Assembly (NCBI GenBank): GCA_028641055.1
Contig: CM054062.1
Coordinates: 231,140,696 to 231,204,695, forward strand
Length of the DNA stretch: 64,000 nucleotides
Origin: Alopecurus myosuroides
Taxonomy: Eukaryota > Streptophyta > Magnoliopsida > Poales > Poaceae
Direction: 5' to 3'
The stretch's first letter is position 1, and the number at the start of each line of letters is the position of its first letter. The notes under the pieces are model-generated. The model did not search any database, was not told the origin of the DNA, and saw only the letters and a list, made by a program, of their open reading frames with translations. Positions 11,117 to 22,276 of the stretch are shown here, in pieces. Made by a program: the position numbers and the translations under genes.

Positions 11117-11720
11117 TATGTCACTTTTTTTTGCGAAAGAAGTTGTAATACCAAAATATCCAAATTACAATCATTACAATCATTGCAAAAGAAGTGTTTA
11201 AACTAAGAATACGGTTTCGTCGTTTATGACGGATCATCCTAGATCTTTCGTGAAAGACCACACCTAGTTCATATGATGAACCGATAGCCAATGCTAGAAG
11301 TATTTAAACTTCTACCAATAGCCAATAACTAATAGTATTTTGGCCCCTAGTGACATGAACAATACAAGTTTGACGAAATTTCATTAAATATTTGATCTCC
11401 TTAATCAAGAAAGAATGGACAGGCGGCCTGATACTTAGTTTTTCAGAAGTTTCACCATTTCCAAGTAATCAATCTCGACGATCAAATCTAAATTGCTCAA
11501 ATGAATGGCTAAAGATAAACCTCCCATGAATGCTCTCAGCCCGCCTCCAAAGCATCTCTACAAACAGGAAAGTATCGACAAGAGGAGAAAATGATACCTT
11601 CATTGTGATCGTAACCTACCATGCCACCACATGACCCCCATTTGTCGAAAAGGAACCATTTGTATTAATCTTGTACCAACCAAACAAAGGTAGTGACTAT
11701 TTAGGAGCAGGTACAAAACT
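11117..11720 (-). pseudogene. 3' remnant of a LINE-like element with a plant RVT_3-type RNase H domain
   Basis: Read on the minus strand from about 11,690, broken frames give WYK-like and GGMVGYDHNEGIIFSSCRY, then CRDALEAEL, then LVEID-like and EIKYLMKFRQTCIVHVTRGQN. This matches the order of the RNase H domain found in plant non-LTR elements and related proteins: an acidic strand, the D/E-A-E helix, then the H-x-R-x-x-N end. Several stops and shifts break it. On the minus strand the copy ends in a run of A (11,125-11,133 on the + strand as T), consistent with a LINE tail. The catalytic part of the reverse transcriptase is absent. Confidence 0.5.
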
Positions 11721-11812
11721 TTGATCGATCCTAGTATGAACCATGCGATCTTCTTCAAACAAGATAAACTTCCCTTTCACATGGTCAGCTCCTAGGTGAT
11801 ATTTAATTTTCA

Positions 11813-12166
11813 TTAGATGATCCATGTAGCTCGACAAGAATCTTCTTGAAATAATGGAAGTGGCGGGCGCATTACATAAATTAAAAACATATGTCTATAA
11901 CCATAGGTTCCATAAGGACAAGTAAAAGTGTGTTTTTCGTGATCATAAGGATGGACAACAATTTGAGAGAAATCCAAATAACCATTAAGATAACAAAAGT
12001 GAGAATGATTAAATAACTTTTGTAACAATTGATCAATCCTTCCTAGTAGCTTATTTAATTTTCTGTAATCAATCAATGTCATGTAACCAAGAACTTTTTT
12101 TAAGGATAAGTGCATTTTTACCATTAGATAGAAACAACATTGACACCTACTTTCTAAGAAACACAA
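11813..12166 (-). pseudogene. Athila-like Ty3 reverse transcriptase fragment
   Basis: The 117-codon frame contains MTLIDYRKLNKLLGR, then LLQKLFNHSHFCYLNGYLDF, then HPYDHEKHTFTCPYGTYGYR. This is the front half of a Ty3/Gypsy reverse transcriptase of the plant Athila type, where the usual order is CIDYRKLN, CYLDGYSGF and KTTFTCPYGTFAYRRM. The catalytic Asp of the first motif has become Asn (YLNGYLDF) and the YxDD motif is missing, so it is dead. It lies downstream of the protease fragment at 12909-13217 on the same strand. Confidence 0.8.
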
Positions 12167-12908
12167 TAAACATGACTTACCATCTACTATGAGATATCGG
12201 ATAACTTATACCTTCTTATAGAAGTTTTAGTATTCCATTCTTACCACATCCTTCCCATTTGGATTTAAACGATGTTGATAATCCACGACAAGCTTGGCAT
12301 CAGGCTCCATGTGAGTCTTGTGCACACACATGGTGGGACTAATGCCTTTGAGATCATTTAAAGTGTATCCCATAGCAGCCTGGTGATTCCCGAGAACAAA
12401 TAATAATCTCTCTTCCTCGTACGCTAAAAAGTAAGAATTAATAATAGCATGGTATTTTTTTTATCTAGATAAGAATATTTTTAGAGTACTAGGAAGAGTT
12501 TTAAGCTCAAACACGCGATCACCCTTAAGAGGTTTCGGCGTCCCAAGGTTTTCACATAAAATCATGCTTAAGTATTGGTGGTTGCCTAAGGAGTATGGAA
12601 TCTATCTCCTCCCTTTCCTATATATTAGTCTCATTCTCATGTTTGAACAAACATTGTTACAAAGGATCAATAGGAGGTAGAAAAATATAAGCGATTCTTT
12701 CAATAATATCCTCATGAGGTAGTTATTTATCGTGATGTTGTTTACAAACTTTAGAAAAATTAAAATCACAAGGATCTCCTCCAAAAATAATAGTAGCCTT
12801 TTCTCTATGACAGTCAGTATGAGCTGCACAAGTATTTAAGAAAGGTCTAACAAATATTATAGGGCAACATTTATTTTCTTTAGTTCCAAGTATTAAGAAT
12901 TTAGTAGG
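12167..12908 (-). pseudogene. Decayed spacer between protease and RT of the Athila-like element
   Basis: AT-rich sequence with only short broken frames. Its place between the protease and RT fragments on the same strand makes it the N-terminal pol region of the same dead element. No conserved motif can be read. Confidence 0.4.
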
Positions 12909-13217
12909 TTACTTAAACTTACCACACAATACTTCAACATCTCTAACAATGCCCATAGGTGAAATACTGGACCTATCAGCAGGTTTGATAGTTACATCAA
13001 TATCTCCAGTCCCACATGGTGCAATTTCATGCATACCATTTTGGTAGAGGGAAAATTGAAACACACTTGCACTAGCCCCAATATCACACAAACTATAATA
13101 ACAATGATCACTAATATTAATAGAAACAACATGTATGCCAACACTTTTAGGAGATTTATTAGGTATGAAAAATATCAAAAGCTTCTTCACAAAACCAAAT
13201 AATATGCACATCAACAT
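12909..13217 (-). pseudogene. Athila-like Ty3 aspartic protease fragment
   Basis: The frame reads CDIGASASVFQFSLYQ, then IAPCGTGDIDVTIKPADRS and then GIVRDVEVLCGK. Active copies of this family have CDLGASVSVIPFSLY and then DVTIQLAD and GIVRDVEVLVGK, so this is the retropepsin region with the D-x-GAS site retained. The surrounding frame is closed by stops. It belongs to the same minus-strand remnant as the RT fragment at 11813-12166. Confidence 0.8.
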
Positions 13218-13540
13218 TTCTAGCTACAAGATATTTAACCATAGCTATTTGAGGTTGAAACTTAATTTGAACCTCGGGTTTAGAAGCTTTATCATTACTC
13301 TTATTAAACACAATTGATACCATCGAGTGTTAATCCTAGCCAATAATGTGGCTTCTTAATATAAGCAGTAGGCAAAACTTGATTAACAATGTGAACTTGT
13401 AATTCAATACTAGCAATTAAATTTTCCTTACAAGTGTCTTCCAAAGGCTCATGGTACTTATCCCACTTCTCTTTAGGGATATTAATATAGAAGCAAAATA
13501 TTTACAAAAATTAACAAGTATTAGTGAATTAAGTCCAAAC

Positions 13541-13632
13541 TTAGCACTAAACTCATTAAAACTATCAATATCAACAAAAGGCTTACTTAGCACTAAACTC
13601 ATTAAAACTATCAATATCAACAAAAGGCTTAA
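13541..13632. repeat. 46-bp tandem duplication
   Basis: The words TTAGCACTAAACTCATTAAA and ATCAACAAAAGGCTTA occur twice in the same order with a period of 46 bases, essentially without mismatch. It sits in the decayed upstream part of the Athila-like remnant and arose after that element lost function. Confidence 0.9.
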
Positions 13633-14015
13633 TACAATCATACTCATAATTTATACCAGTGTCGTTACTTTTGTCGACCTCAAAATTTTCATTTAAATAA
13701 AGTGAAAAAGATAAAAAAAATCTCGCAGGAGTGGATTAATATTGTTTGATTTGTTCGTACGATATACAGAGATGGCTAAAATAGCCTTATTATAATTGTA
13801 CCGAATTATAAACTAAGCTAAAAAATACGTAGCTGCAAGACGTTCCATGAATTTTTGTAGATGTTCTGAGTCTTTTTGTCTTTGAGCTTGTACGCACCGT
13901 TCCCGAATACTTCCCCTATTTCATAGGGTCCTTCCCACAGGGATGTCAGCTTGTCGTGGCTTCCCTGTTATAGCCGCATCACCAAGTCCCCCACATTGAA
14001 GGTTCTGCTACGCAC

Positions 14016-14729
14016 TCAACGGGCGTGGTAGTTGCACAAGTTTTGCTGATATATGACTATGCGCGCGAGTGCTTTATCCTGAGCCTCGTCCGCCAAGTCG
14101 AGTGCACCTTCGAGTGCTTTGTTCGAGGAGTCCTCTATATAGGAGACAACCCGAGGTGCATTGTATCGTACTTCTGTTGGTAGTACCGCATCTGCTCCGT
14201 ATACCATAAAGAATGGTGTGTACTCTGTAGATCTATTTGGTGTTGTTCGGACGCTCCAGGGTACTGAGGGCAGCTCCTCTTCCCATGCTCCAGCAGCTTG
14301 CTTGAGTGGCGCCAGTAGCCCTTTATTTAGTCCTGCTATAATTAGCCCATTCGAGCGCTCCACCTGCCCATTGGTTTGCGGGTGTGCAACTGATGCGTAG
14401 CTGATGTTGATTCCCAGTTCCTTGCAATAGTCCTGGAATTCTACGGCCGTAAAGTTTGTTCCATTATCTCTGATGATGCTATGTGGCACTCCAAATCTGT
14501 GCACTATGGACCTGATGAGTTTTATTGCTGACTCTGCATCCTGTGACATAACAGACATTGCTTCAATCCATTTGATGAATTTATCGACTGCTACGAGTAG
14601 TCGAGTGTATCTTCCATTGGAGGATCGACTGAGTGGTCCCACCATGTCAAGTCCCCATTGCGTGAAAGGCCATGCGAGTGGTATCATGTGCAGTTCCGTG
14701 GCTGGAAAATTGGGCCTTGTCGCAAACAT
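14016..14729 (-). pseudogene. Integrase of the Tat-like element T
   Basis: A 237-codon open stretch carries the full integrase core: WGLDMVGPLSRSSNGRY with the first Asp, IIRDNGTNF with the second, and HPQTNGQVERSNG with the Glu, followed by the conserved RTTPNRSTEYTPFFMVYGADAVLPTE block. The zinc-binding part lies upstream in another frame and is damaged. It is a close relative of the integrase of element Z but belongs to an older, dead copy. Confidence 0.88.
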
Positions 14730-15332
14730 TTGACATGCCTCACAGTGTTGTACGATGGCCTTGACATCATGTTCTGTCGTTGGCCAGTAGAATCCAGCTC
14801 GAAAGGCTTTTCGAATTAGGTTTCTGCTTCCTACATGGTGTCCACATGTTTCTTGATGTATATCCAGCAGTACTTATCTTCCTTCTTCTGGGGTGATGCA
14901 CCTCTGTAGTATGTCCGATATGTTGCGCTTGTGAAGTTGCCCATCATGGATTGTGAACGCCTTAGCTCTGCGCATCACTCGGTACTCCTCTGCCTGGTCC
15001 TCAAGGAGTTCGTTTTGCATTATGTAGTTGATCAATGGCTGCATCCAGGTGGTTTCTACCTGGTTTACTTGTTCTGGCTTGTCCATAGGTGTGGGTTCTA
15101 CTTCTTCCTCCGACTGCATTGCGTTGCTGGCTTCCGAGTCCTTAGCTATTTCTGTAGCTAGAACTTTACACTTTATAGAGGGTTGATCAATCTCCTCGTA
15201 GAAAACATCGGGTGGTATTGGCGCACATGTGGACCCGATGTTTGCTAGAGCATTTGCTTCTGAATTACTTCCTCTGCCAATGTGCTATAGTTCGCACCCG
15301 TCAAACTCGCCTTCAAGTTTGTTGTAGAGTTC
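14730..15332 (-). pseudogene. Linker and zinc-binding region before the T integrase
   Basis: On the minus strand the frame at 15119-14874 ends in HKRNISDILQRCITPEEGR, the segment that in this lineage stands just before the HHCC zinc-binding domain. The following sequence to 14,730 can be read as that domain only with shifts. Confidence 0.6.
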
Positions 15333-15806
15333 TCAGTATGCTGCCATGTTTTCTGCTGGTGCATCACACTCCATCATGGTTTGTTGTACCACGAGGTTTG
15401 AGTTGCCGTAAATGACGAGTCGAGTGGCTCCGCATGCTTTGTCCATCTTCATCCCATGGATAAGTGCTTCGTACTTGGCTTTATTGTTTGATGCGTTCTT
15501 GAAATTCATCCGAAATATGTATAGTAGCATGTCACCTCTAGGGGATGTAACTATTACTCCCTCTCCTGCTCTAGATGCTCGCTTGGATTCGTCAAAGTAG
15601 ATTGTCCAGCTATTCGACATGTCCGACAGCTTGGGTTGTTCCAACTCGAGCCATTCTGAGACAAAATCTGAGAATACGTGTAACTTAATCGCCTTCCGTA
15701 TCTCATAAGCTATATCCCATGGGCCCAGCACGATCGCCCATTTGTCCACTCGTCCTGTTGCGTTGTAGTTATTGAGTATTTCTGACAGGCGTGCGCTGGA
15801 CACCAT
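15333..15806 (-). pseudogene. Second (archaeal-type) RNase H of element T
   Basis: The frame contains WTIYFDESKRASRAGEGVIV, then NNKAKYEALIHGMKMD and then RLVIYGNSNLVVQQ. These are the three acidic motifs of the extra RNase H of Tat elements, normally FDGS, AEYEAL and GDSxLV. Here the last Asp has become Asn (GNSNLV) and the middle Glu context is changed, so activity is unlikely even within the open part. Confidence 0.8.
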
Positions 15807-15827
15807 GGTGATTGGGTGCTTCTGAAA

Positions 15828-17015
15828 TTAGTGCCTCAGCTTTTTAGCAGTCATATAAACTCCATAGGCCAGCTTCTGATAATGCGGGTACCGCTGCTTA
15901 GATGTTGGTAATACTTCACCGAGGTAGTATACCGGGCGTTGTACCCTATATATGGACCCTTCCCGGGGGCTTTCGACCACTAATACTGTGCTGAACACCT
16001 GCCTTGTTGCTGAAATGTATAGGAACATTGGATCCTTTTCCTGAGGCGCCACTAAGACAGGTGGTGTCGACAAGGTTCGTTTGAGTGCGTAGAAAGCTTC
16101 CCTGGCTTCGGGTGTCCACTCGAACTTATCTGACTTCTTCAGTAGTTTGTAAAAGGGGAGTTCTTTCTCTCCGAGCTTTGCTATAAACCTCCTGAGTGCT
16201 GCTATTCTTCCTGCTAGCTATTGTACTCCTTTGACGTTCATTGGTTCCTTCAATGAAAAGATATCCTTAATTTGTACCGGGTTAGCTTCTATGCCCCTAA
16301 CAGACAAGAGGTACCCAAGTAAATCTCCTTGGTGTACTCCAAATGCACACTTATTTGGGTTTAGCTTGATCTGATATTCATCGAAAGCCGCAAAAGTTTC
16401 CCGAAAGTCGTCAATAAGGGTTTATGCCTTTTTTGACTTGTCCACAATATCGTCTAGATAGACTTGCGCATTCCTGCCGATTTGCTCCTTCAGACAGTTT
16501 TGCATCATACTTTTGTACGTAGCACCCGCGTTTTTCAACCCGAAAGGCATTGTGGTGTAGCAGTACACACCAAATGGGGTGATGAACGCGGTCTTCTCTT
16601 CATCTTCTCTCTTCATGTAAATTTGGTTATACCGAGAGTTCGCGTCGAGGAAGGAGAGCCTTTCACGACCAGCAGTCGAGTCAATGATTTGATCGATGCG
16701 TGGCAGCGGGAACCAGTCTTTGGGACAATGTTTGTTCAACGAAGTGTAGTCTATGCACATCCGTAGAATTTCAGTATTTTTCTTGGCTAGTAGCACCGAA
16801 TTTGCGAGCCAAGTTGCTATTTTGATCTCCCTAATGTATTTTGCCGCGAGTAGCATGTTGATCTCCTCCTCTATTGCTCTTTGCTTTAGTTCTAAAAACC
16901 GACGGGTGGACTGCTGAATTGACTTAGCATCAGATTTCGAGTGAGTGCTCGACGAATTTCCTGGGTACTCCTGGCATGTCTGCCGGAGCCCATGCAAAGA
17001 TTTTCTGGTTCTCAC
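15828..17015 (-). pseudogene. Reverse transcriptase and first RNase H of element T
   Basis: The frame at 17015-16422 gives LRMCIDYTSLNKHCPKDWFP, LSFLDANSRYNQI, KTAFITPFGVYCYTTMPFGL and VYLDDIVD, the complete motif order of a Ty3 reverse transcriptase. Stops and shifts then lead to 16073-15828, which gives FLYISATRQVFSTVLV and QRYPHYQKLAYGVYMTAKKLRH, the end of the first RNase H. The catalytic YLDD is preserved, but the gene is broken. Confidence 0.85.
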
Positions 17016-17040
17016 GGGGAAATTCGATGAGCGCGCTTAC

Positions 17041-17775
17041 CTATGCACTAGGTAGCATGTTGGACATGAGTACTGTCTTTGCTGGATCAGCCGGGTGAAC
17101 CTGATGTGCCGTGTTGTCTTTCTTCATATCAAATTCTATTTCGGGTGCTGTTTTCTGGGTCAATGGGAGAATCGAGTGATCAGTCGTGGCTGCTATGGTT
17201 GCCAATTCCTGCTGCATTCCAAACGACTGTGATATTCTGTTGAATTCAACATCACAGCTATCAGATTTATTGTAATTCATGTGCACTGTTATTGTTCCCC
17301 TAGGTACGCATAATGGGGGACTACCATGAACCTCAGGAACGCTATTCTGCTAAGTATTGCATTGTACTACGATGGCCACCTCGAGTTCTATTGTACTGCC
17401 AGTCGACTACTTCGAAGTTGAGCTTCTCTTTCCTGTAGTTGTCGCGTTCTCTAAAGACCACCTCGAGTGCTATTGTACCCAAGGGTTTGACTTCTTTCCC
17501 GGGTACAATCCCGTGGAATGAGTTCGCTTATTGTTTCAGGTTGCTCACTAGTATGTTCATCTCCTTCAGTGTTTCTGTGTAGATGATGTTAATTCCGCTT
17601 CCTCCATCCATGAACACTCGATTGAGATCGTAGCCCCTGACTTGAGCTTCGAGTACTAGCACAACCTTTCATGGGAAGGGGATTCAAAGCGGGTGATCAA
17701 CTCTAAAAAAGGCGATGCTTGTATTAGACCAGTCCAGGAACTCGGGTGTTTTAGGGGGTCATATTTCTGGTAGAT
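17041..17775 (-). pseudogene. Protease region of element T
   Basis: On the minus strand around 17,632-17,588 one frame reads FMDGGSGINIIYTETLKEMN, the D-G-G-S active-site loop of Tat-type retropepsins. The flanking sequence down to 17,041 corresponds to the protease-RT linker. No frame stays open through the domain. Confidence 0.65.
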
Positions 17776-18455
17776 TCACCTGCCTCGTGATGAGATTTTG
17801 ACTCGTTTTAGAGGGGCACCTTTCTGTGTCATGTACATCTTTCCTTTTGGCTCCGGGTACCTGTCCTCCTCTAGGTAACCCACTCTATATTGATGATGTA
17901 TTGCTGTCGCATGCTGTGCTCTAGGTGTTGCTTGTGCTTGGGGTTGTGGCTGATGTTGGACGCCTGCTGGCATTGGGGGTGGTGGTGGCGCATCTATCGC
18001 TCCTGTCTGTTGGGCCTCCCTCTGTTTTCTGTATGATGCTCCATGAGGAGGTTGAATCTGCGACAGTCTTTGAGTTTATGACTAGATCTGCGGACTCTGT
18101 TGTCATCGCCATACATGTGGTTTGGGCACGGTCCTTCGAGTTGCTGCTCGATTGACAGGGGTGGTAGCCCGTATGCACGGATCTTCCTTGGATGCCAGTC
18201 GCATTTCTGTTCTTGCCCATGGTCTTGCTCCTACTCACGTGGCTGCTCACGTCCTTGCCTGCGGTAGTCGTTGTTGCGACCGCCCGGGAACTCGGCTGCC
18301 ACTAACTCGGGCTCCATTTCATCGAACACCCGATTTTTATGCTTCCATCGCCTATTCTGGTCATTATTGTACCTTATGTTCCCCTCATTTGTGTATGAGG
18401 TATCCATACCATCTTCCTCAAGTGAGGGTAGGTAGTCGTTGCGCGCTGATAACAA
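17776..18455 (-). pseudogene. C-terminal gag remnant of element T
   Basis: Charged, Asn/Arg/Gln-rich frames (18455-18231 and 18250-17921) lie just upstream of the protease, where Tat gag C-termini are found. No zinc knuckle can be read confidently. The N-terminal capsid part is missing because the element stops at about 18,455, where LTR-like sequence of another family begins. Confidence 0.5.
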
Positions 18456-19774
18456 TTAAATAGTAACAATAAAGTAAAAGTGAAACAAGTGGCCCAATCC
18501 TTATTGGAGCTAAGGAAATCCGGTTGTGTGACTTATGATGATTAAAACATTCCCGAGGACACATAAGTACTGCACAATTACTTTGACCAAGTTCCATTGA
18601 TTAACTATCATTGTTTTTATAATTGTTGTATGAGTGAACCTAAGATAATGTACTTCCCTTACTTGGACTCATACACATTTGTGATTAAACTTTCCACGTA
18701 AGCAGAGTAATCCACCTCTTTAAACTTTTGGATCCAACACTCCCTTATGCAATAGTTTTTAAACTAGGGTTGAGGTATTCTTTCACACTGTCAACCCATC
18801 ATAAATAAAATAAATATACAATGCATTTTCCTAGGCCCATAAAGGTGACACGTTATGTAGTCGATGTTCACATAACAGCTAGAGAAATAACACCACAACG
18901 TAAATCTTCAAACTTTAAACATTACTCAATATCACATGACTACTAGTAACAAGAATTCTCCCATGTTCTCAAGAACTAAATTAACACATATATACTCACA
19001 ACACATCATGTAGTTCATGATCATTGGATGAATATATGATTAACAATCTAGATATAATAATCTTTTACCGATAAAACTTAAAAGTATCAACTACAAAAGG
19101 GTAATCAACATTGGAAAGTCACTCTCAACGATATGTACAAGTTACAACCCAAGGCCGAATAGTGAGAGCGAGCGGAGATGAAGGTGGATATGGTGTTGAT
19201 TGTGGATATAATGAAGATGATGATCATGACGATGCCCAACATGGTGACGTTGGCCTCAATTTCTCCCTCCTAGAGGGAAGTATCCCTATCAGAGAGCTCT
19301 ATCTATTTACATCGTCTCAGACCTGAGATGGCGGTTGGAAAATTATGTGAATTCTCTGGCGGTGTTTTTCGAGGAAGGAAATGTTATTAGGCAAAGGGTC
19401 GTCGGGAGGTGAGCCACCAATTGGGCGCGCGGCCACATGGCACATCTAGGGGTTGGCATCGGCCACCTGCGTGGCCATGTAGCTTCCCTCTGATGTCCAT
19501 CTTCTGCCCCCAACTTGGCTTCATTTTGTCCGTCATATTTTGTGATTTTCATGGATTTTTCTAAGCACTAGAAATTGGGTATGTTTTCGGGTGTTTTTTC
19601 CTTATGTTTTGTGGCCTCTAATGTTTTCCCTCTCTTAATTGTAAAACATCTAAGATAAGGAATAAAAATTAGAATTGCATCATAATTTGAAATATAGCAA
19701 TGAATATTGGTAAATTATGATAGAAAATAGTGATGTAAAATGGAAGTATCAAACATACAGATTCATCTGCTTCT
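18456..19774 (-). repeat. Decayed LTR-like sequence of an Athila-type element
   Basis: The block begins with GATAACAATTAAATAGTAAC and contains GTGGCCCAATCC and CCCGAGGACACAT in the order I recall from Triticeae Athila-type LTRs. It ends near 19,750 at AGTATCAAAC, comparable with the GTATCA ends of the LTRs of Y and V. There is no partner copy in the window. The assignment rests on recalled similarity, so it is tentative. No coding sequence is seen. Confidence 0.35.
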
Positions 19775-21482
19775 TGATGTGGACCACACATTCATTGGGA
19801 GACCCCAAGAGGAAGGTATGATGCAGCATAGCAGTATCCCCCCATTATGGAATCAAGGTTATCAATCCAGTAGGACTTCGAAGTCTCTCAGTAGGTTGCT
19901 TGTTGCATGGTGCTTCAACAAGCATGGACCTATACACAAACACAAACTCTCTCTTGCTCCCAACTTTACGAGAAGGTTGTCAATCTTCCCGTATTGCTAA
20001 AAACTAGAGAATTAGTTGTATTGAATGGTTGGAGAAGATTAAATGAAAATGGAACAACTAGCAAGTGATGATGAAAAGAAAGTAAAGAACGTTGTAATCA
20101 ACGAGGTTGTCAATCTTCCCGTCTTGCTAAAAACTAGATAATTAGTTGTATTGAATGGTTGGAGAAGATTAAATGAAAACGGAACAACTAGCAAGTCATG
20201 ATTAAAAGAAAGTAAAGAACGTTGTAATCAATGAGGAAAACAGGACCAGGGGCCATAGTTTCACTAGTGGTGTCTCTTACTAAGAAAAATAAACATGTTT
20301 GGTAAACAAATTACAGCTAGGCAATTCAAAAATCATGGACGTATAACAATACTATTATAAGGATATTTAGTTCACGGGTTCTAACATTATAGGCATTACT
20401 TCAAGATAAATAGACCGCCATCCGACAACATCTATTACTAAAAGTCTACCTTGAGACAACAATCCAGCAAATCTCGCTGGTATTAAGTTGCAGCAACAAA
20501 GTGATTGCTTTATGTGTAACAGACAAATAAATTAAGAACAATACGTAATGTAATAAATAGTTCCCATCCATAGAGACAAGAACACCGTTTGTTTCTCCCT
20601 AGTGGGAACAACACATCCCCCTTTTGCATGTTTCTGTCACTCGGACGCATGTCAAAGGAGGCATGAACCCACTATCTAGCACATAATATCTCTCTTGGAG
20701 GTGCATAAGACAACTTGGCCAAGGAAATCATACACCGGAAAGCATTGCAAGACAAGATTAAAACTCTAAAGATATAAGTGAAGCATCTCAATATGACATG
20801 AACAAAATAACAATAATCTCATGGTTCATCGGATCCCAGCAAACACAACATGTAGCAATTACATAACAGTGATCTTGATCATGTTAGGCAGCTCATAAGA
20901 TCTAAACATGGTGTGGCAAAGTAGAGAGAACACCATCTAGCTACTGCTATGGACCCGTAGTCCCGGGATGAACTACTCACACATCTTTCTAGAGGCAATC
21001 ATGGCGATGTAGGGGCCTCCGGTGACGACCCCCCTCTACGGCAGGGTCCCGGAGCAGGACTTAGACTTTTGAGGTGACGACGCCTCTGTATCTGTTTCGT
21101 GGAAAATTTCTCTGTCCCCAATGTTTTTAGGGTTAAAGGCAATTTATAGGCCAAGAGGCAACGGGAGGTGGTGCCCAGGGACACGGGATGACTCCTAGGA
21201 GCGTGGCACCCGTCTGGTGGCCTCAGGCCTCCCCTATGACTCTCCTTTTGACCGCGTCTTCGTTCCAGGAAAAAAATAATCTCCATGGATTTAGACATTT
21301 GGCGAGTATTTTCTTTAGAGTTTTTCTGAAACATAAAAACAACAGAAAACATGAACTGGCTCTGGGCATCTTGTTAATAGTTAGTCCATGAAAACATCCG
21401 GAAAATGAAGGAAAACATGAAAGAACATGTAGAAAACAAGGATGGAGCATAAACAAAATATAGATACATTTGGGATGTATTA
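19775..21482 (-). repeat. U: Athila-type LTR, first copy
   Basis: It begins TGATGTGGACCACACATTC and GAGACCCCAAGAGGAAGG, parallel to the start of the Y LTR (TGATGGTGCAG and GATACCCCAAGAGGAGGG), and ends at GATGTATTA followed by TTGTTCTCGAGTAGGTAA, the family's polypurine-tract side. By its relation to Y it is the 3' LTR of a minus-strand element. It is about 1.7 kb and strongly diverged from Y, hence an older family or copy. Confidence 0.65.
19974..20233. repeat. 130-bp tandem duplication inside the U LTR
   Basis: The block starting AGGTTGTCAATCTTCCCG is repeated with a period of 130 bases (19,974 and 20,104) and only a handful of mismatches. The other U copy (from about 21,742) has a single unit, so the duplication happened after the two copies separated. 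Confidence 0.9.
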
Positions 21483-22276
21483 ACATACCCAAGATTAACT
21501 CCCGCTTGTTCTCGAGTAGGTAAGTGATAACAAAGATAATTTTTGAGGTGACAAGCAGCCAACACAAACTTGATCAATCATTGTGTAAAAGCATTGTAAG
21601 TTGAGATAAAAAACTTTAACAAAGACATGATAAATGTTATATGAACAATGAAAACTTTGCAACTATGTTTCACATCAAAAGCAGCACAAATAAATTACAA
21701 TGAGCAATAATGCATTGAAAGTGATACATGGACTTGCATACAAAGCACAAAATCTCTCTTACTCCCAACTTCCAGGAAGGTTTTCAATATTCCCGTCTTG
21801 CTTTGAAGTAGAGAATTAATTATATCAAATGGTTGGAGATGATCAAAAGTAAACGGACCAGCTAGCAAGTGATGATTAAAAGCAAATGAATGAGGTTGTA
21901 TTCAATCAGGAAAATAGGACTGAGGGCCATAGTTTCACTAGTGGTGTCTCTCCTAAGAACAATAAACATGTTGGGTAAAGATATTACAGCTGGGCAAGTG
22001 ACAAATCATGAACGCATAACAATGTTATTATGAAGAGATATAGTTCACGGGTTCTAATCATGTAGGCATTACGCAAGGTAAATAGACCGCCACCTGACAA
22101 CGTCTACTACTAAAAGTCCACCTCAAGAAAACTATCCAACAAATCCATCTGGTATTAAGTTGCAACAACGAAATGATTGTGTTGTGTGCAACAGGAAAAT
22201 GCATTAAGATCAATATGCAATATAAGCAATAAATCTCATCCGTAAATAAGAACACCGATGTTTTCTCCATAGTGGC
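21483..22276 (-). mobile_element. U: short internal stub and second, truncated LTR copy
   Basis: About 260 bp of non-LTR sequence (21,483-21,741) is followed by a second copy of the U LTR that lacks its first 170 or so bases and is cut at 22,276 by the start of element X. An element with only a stub between two LTR pieces points to large internal deletion. The continuation of this LTR should lie beyond the right end of X, outside the window. Confidence 0.55.

Larger units (their letters stand above)
13740..18455 (-). mobile_element. T: truncated Tat-like Ty3/Gypsy element
   Basis: Minus-strand fragments occur in the proper order gag (18455-17776), protease (about 17,690-17,560), reverse transcriptase (17015-16422), RNase H (16073-15828), a second RNase H (15806-15333) and integrase (14729-14016). 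A second RNase H between pol and integrase marks the Tat lineage. All frames are broken by stops or shifts and the gag N-terminus is cut off near 18,455. I see no LTR pair for it in the window. Confidence 0.75.
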
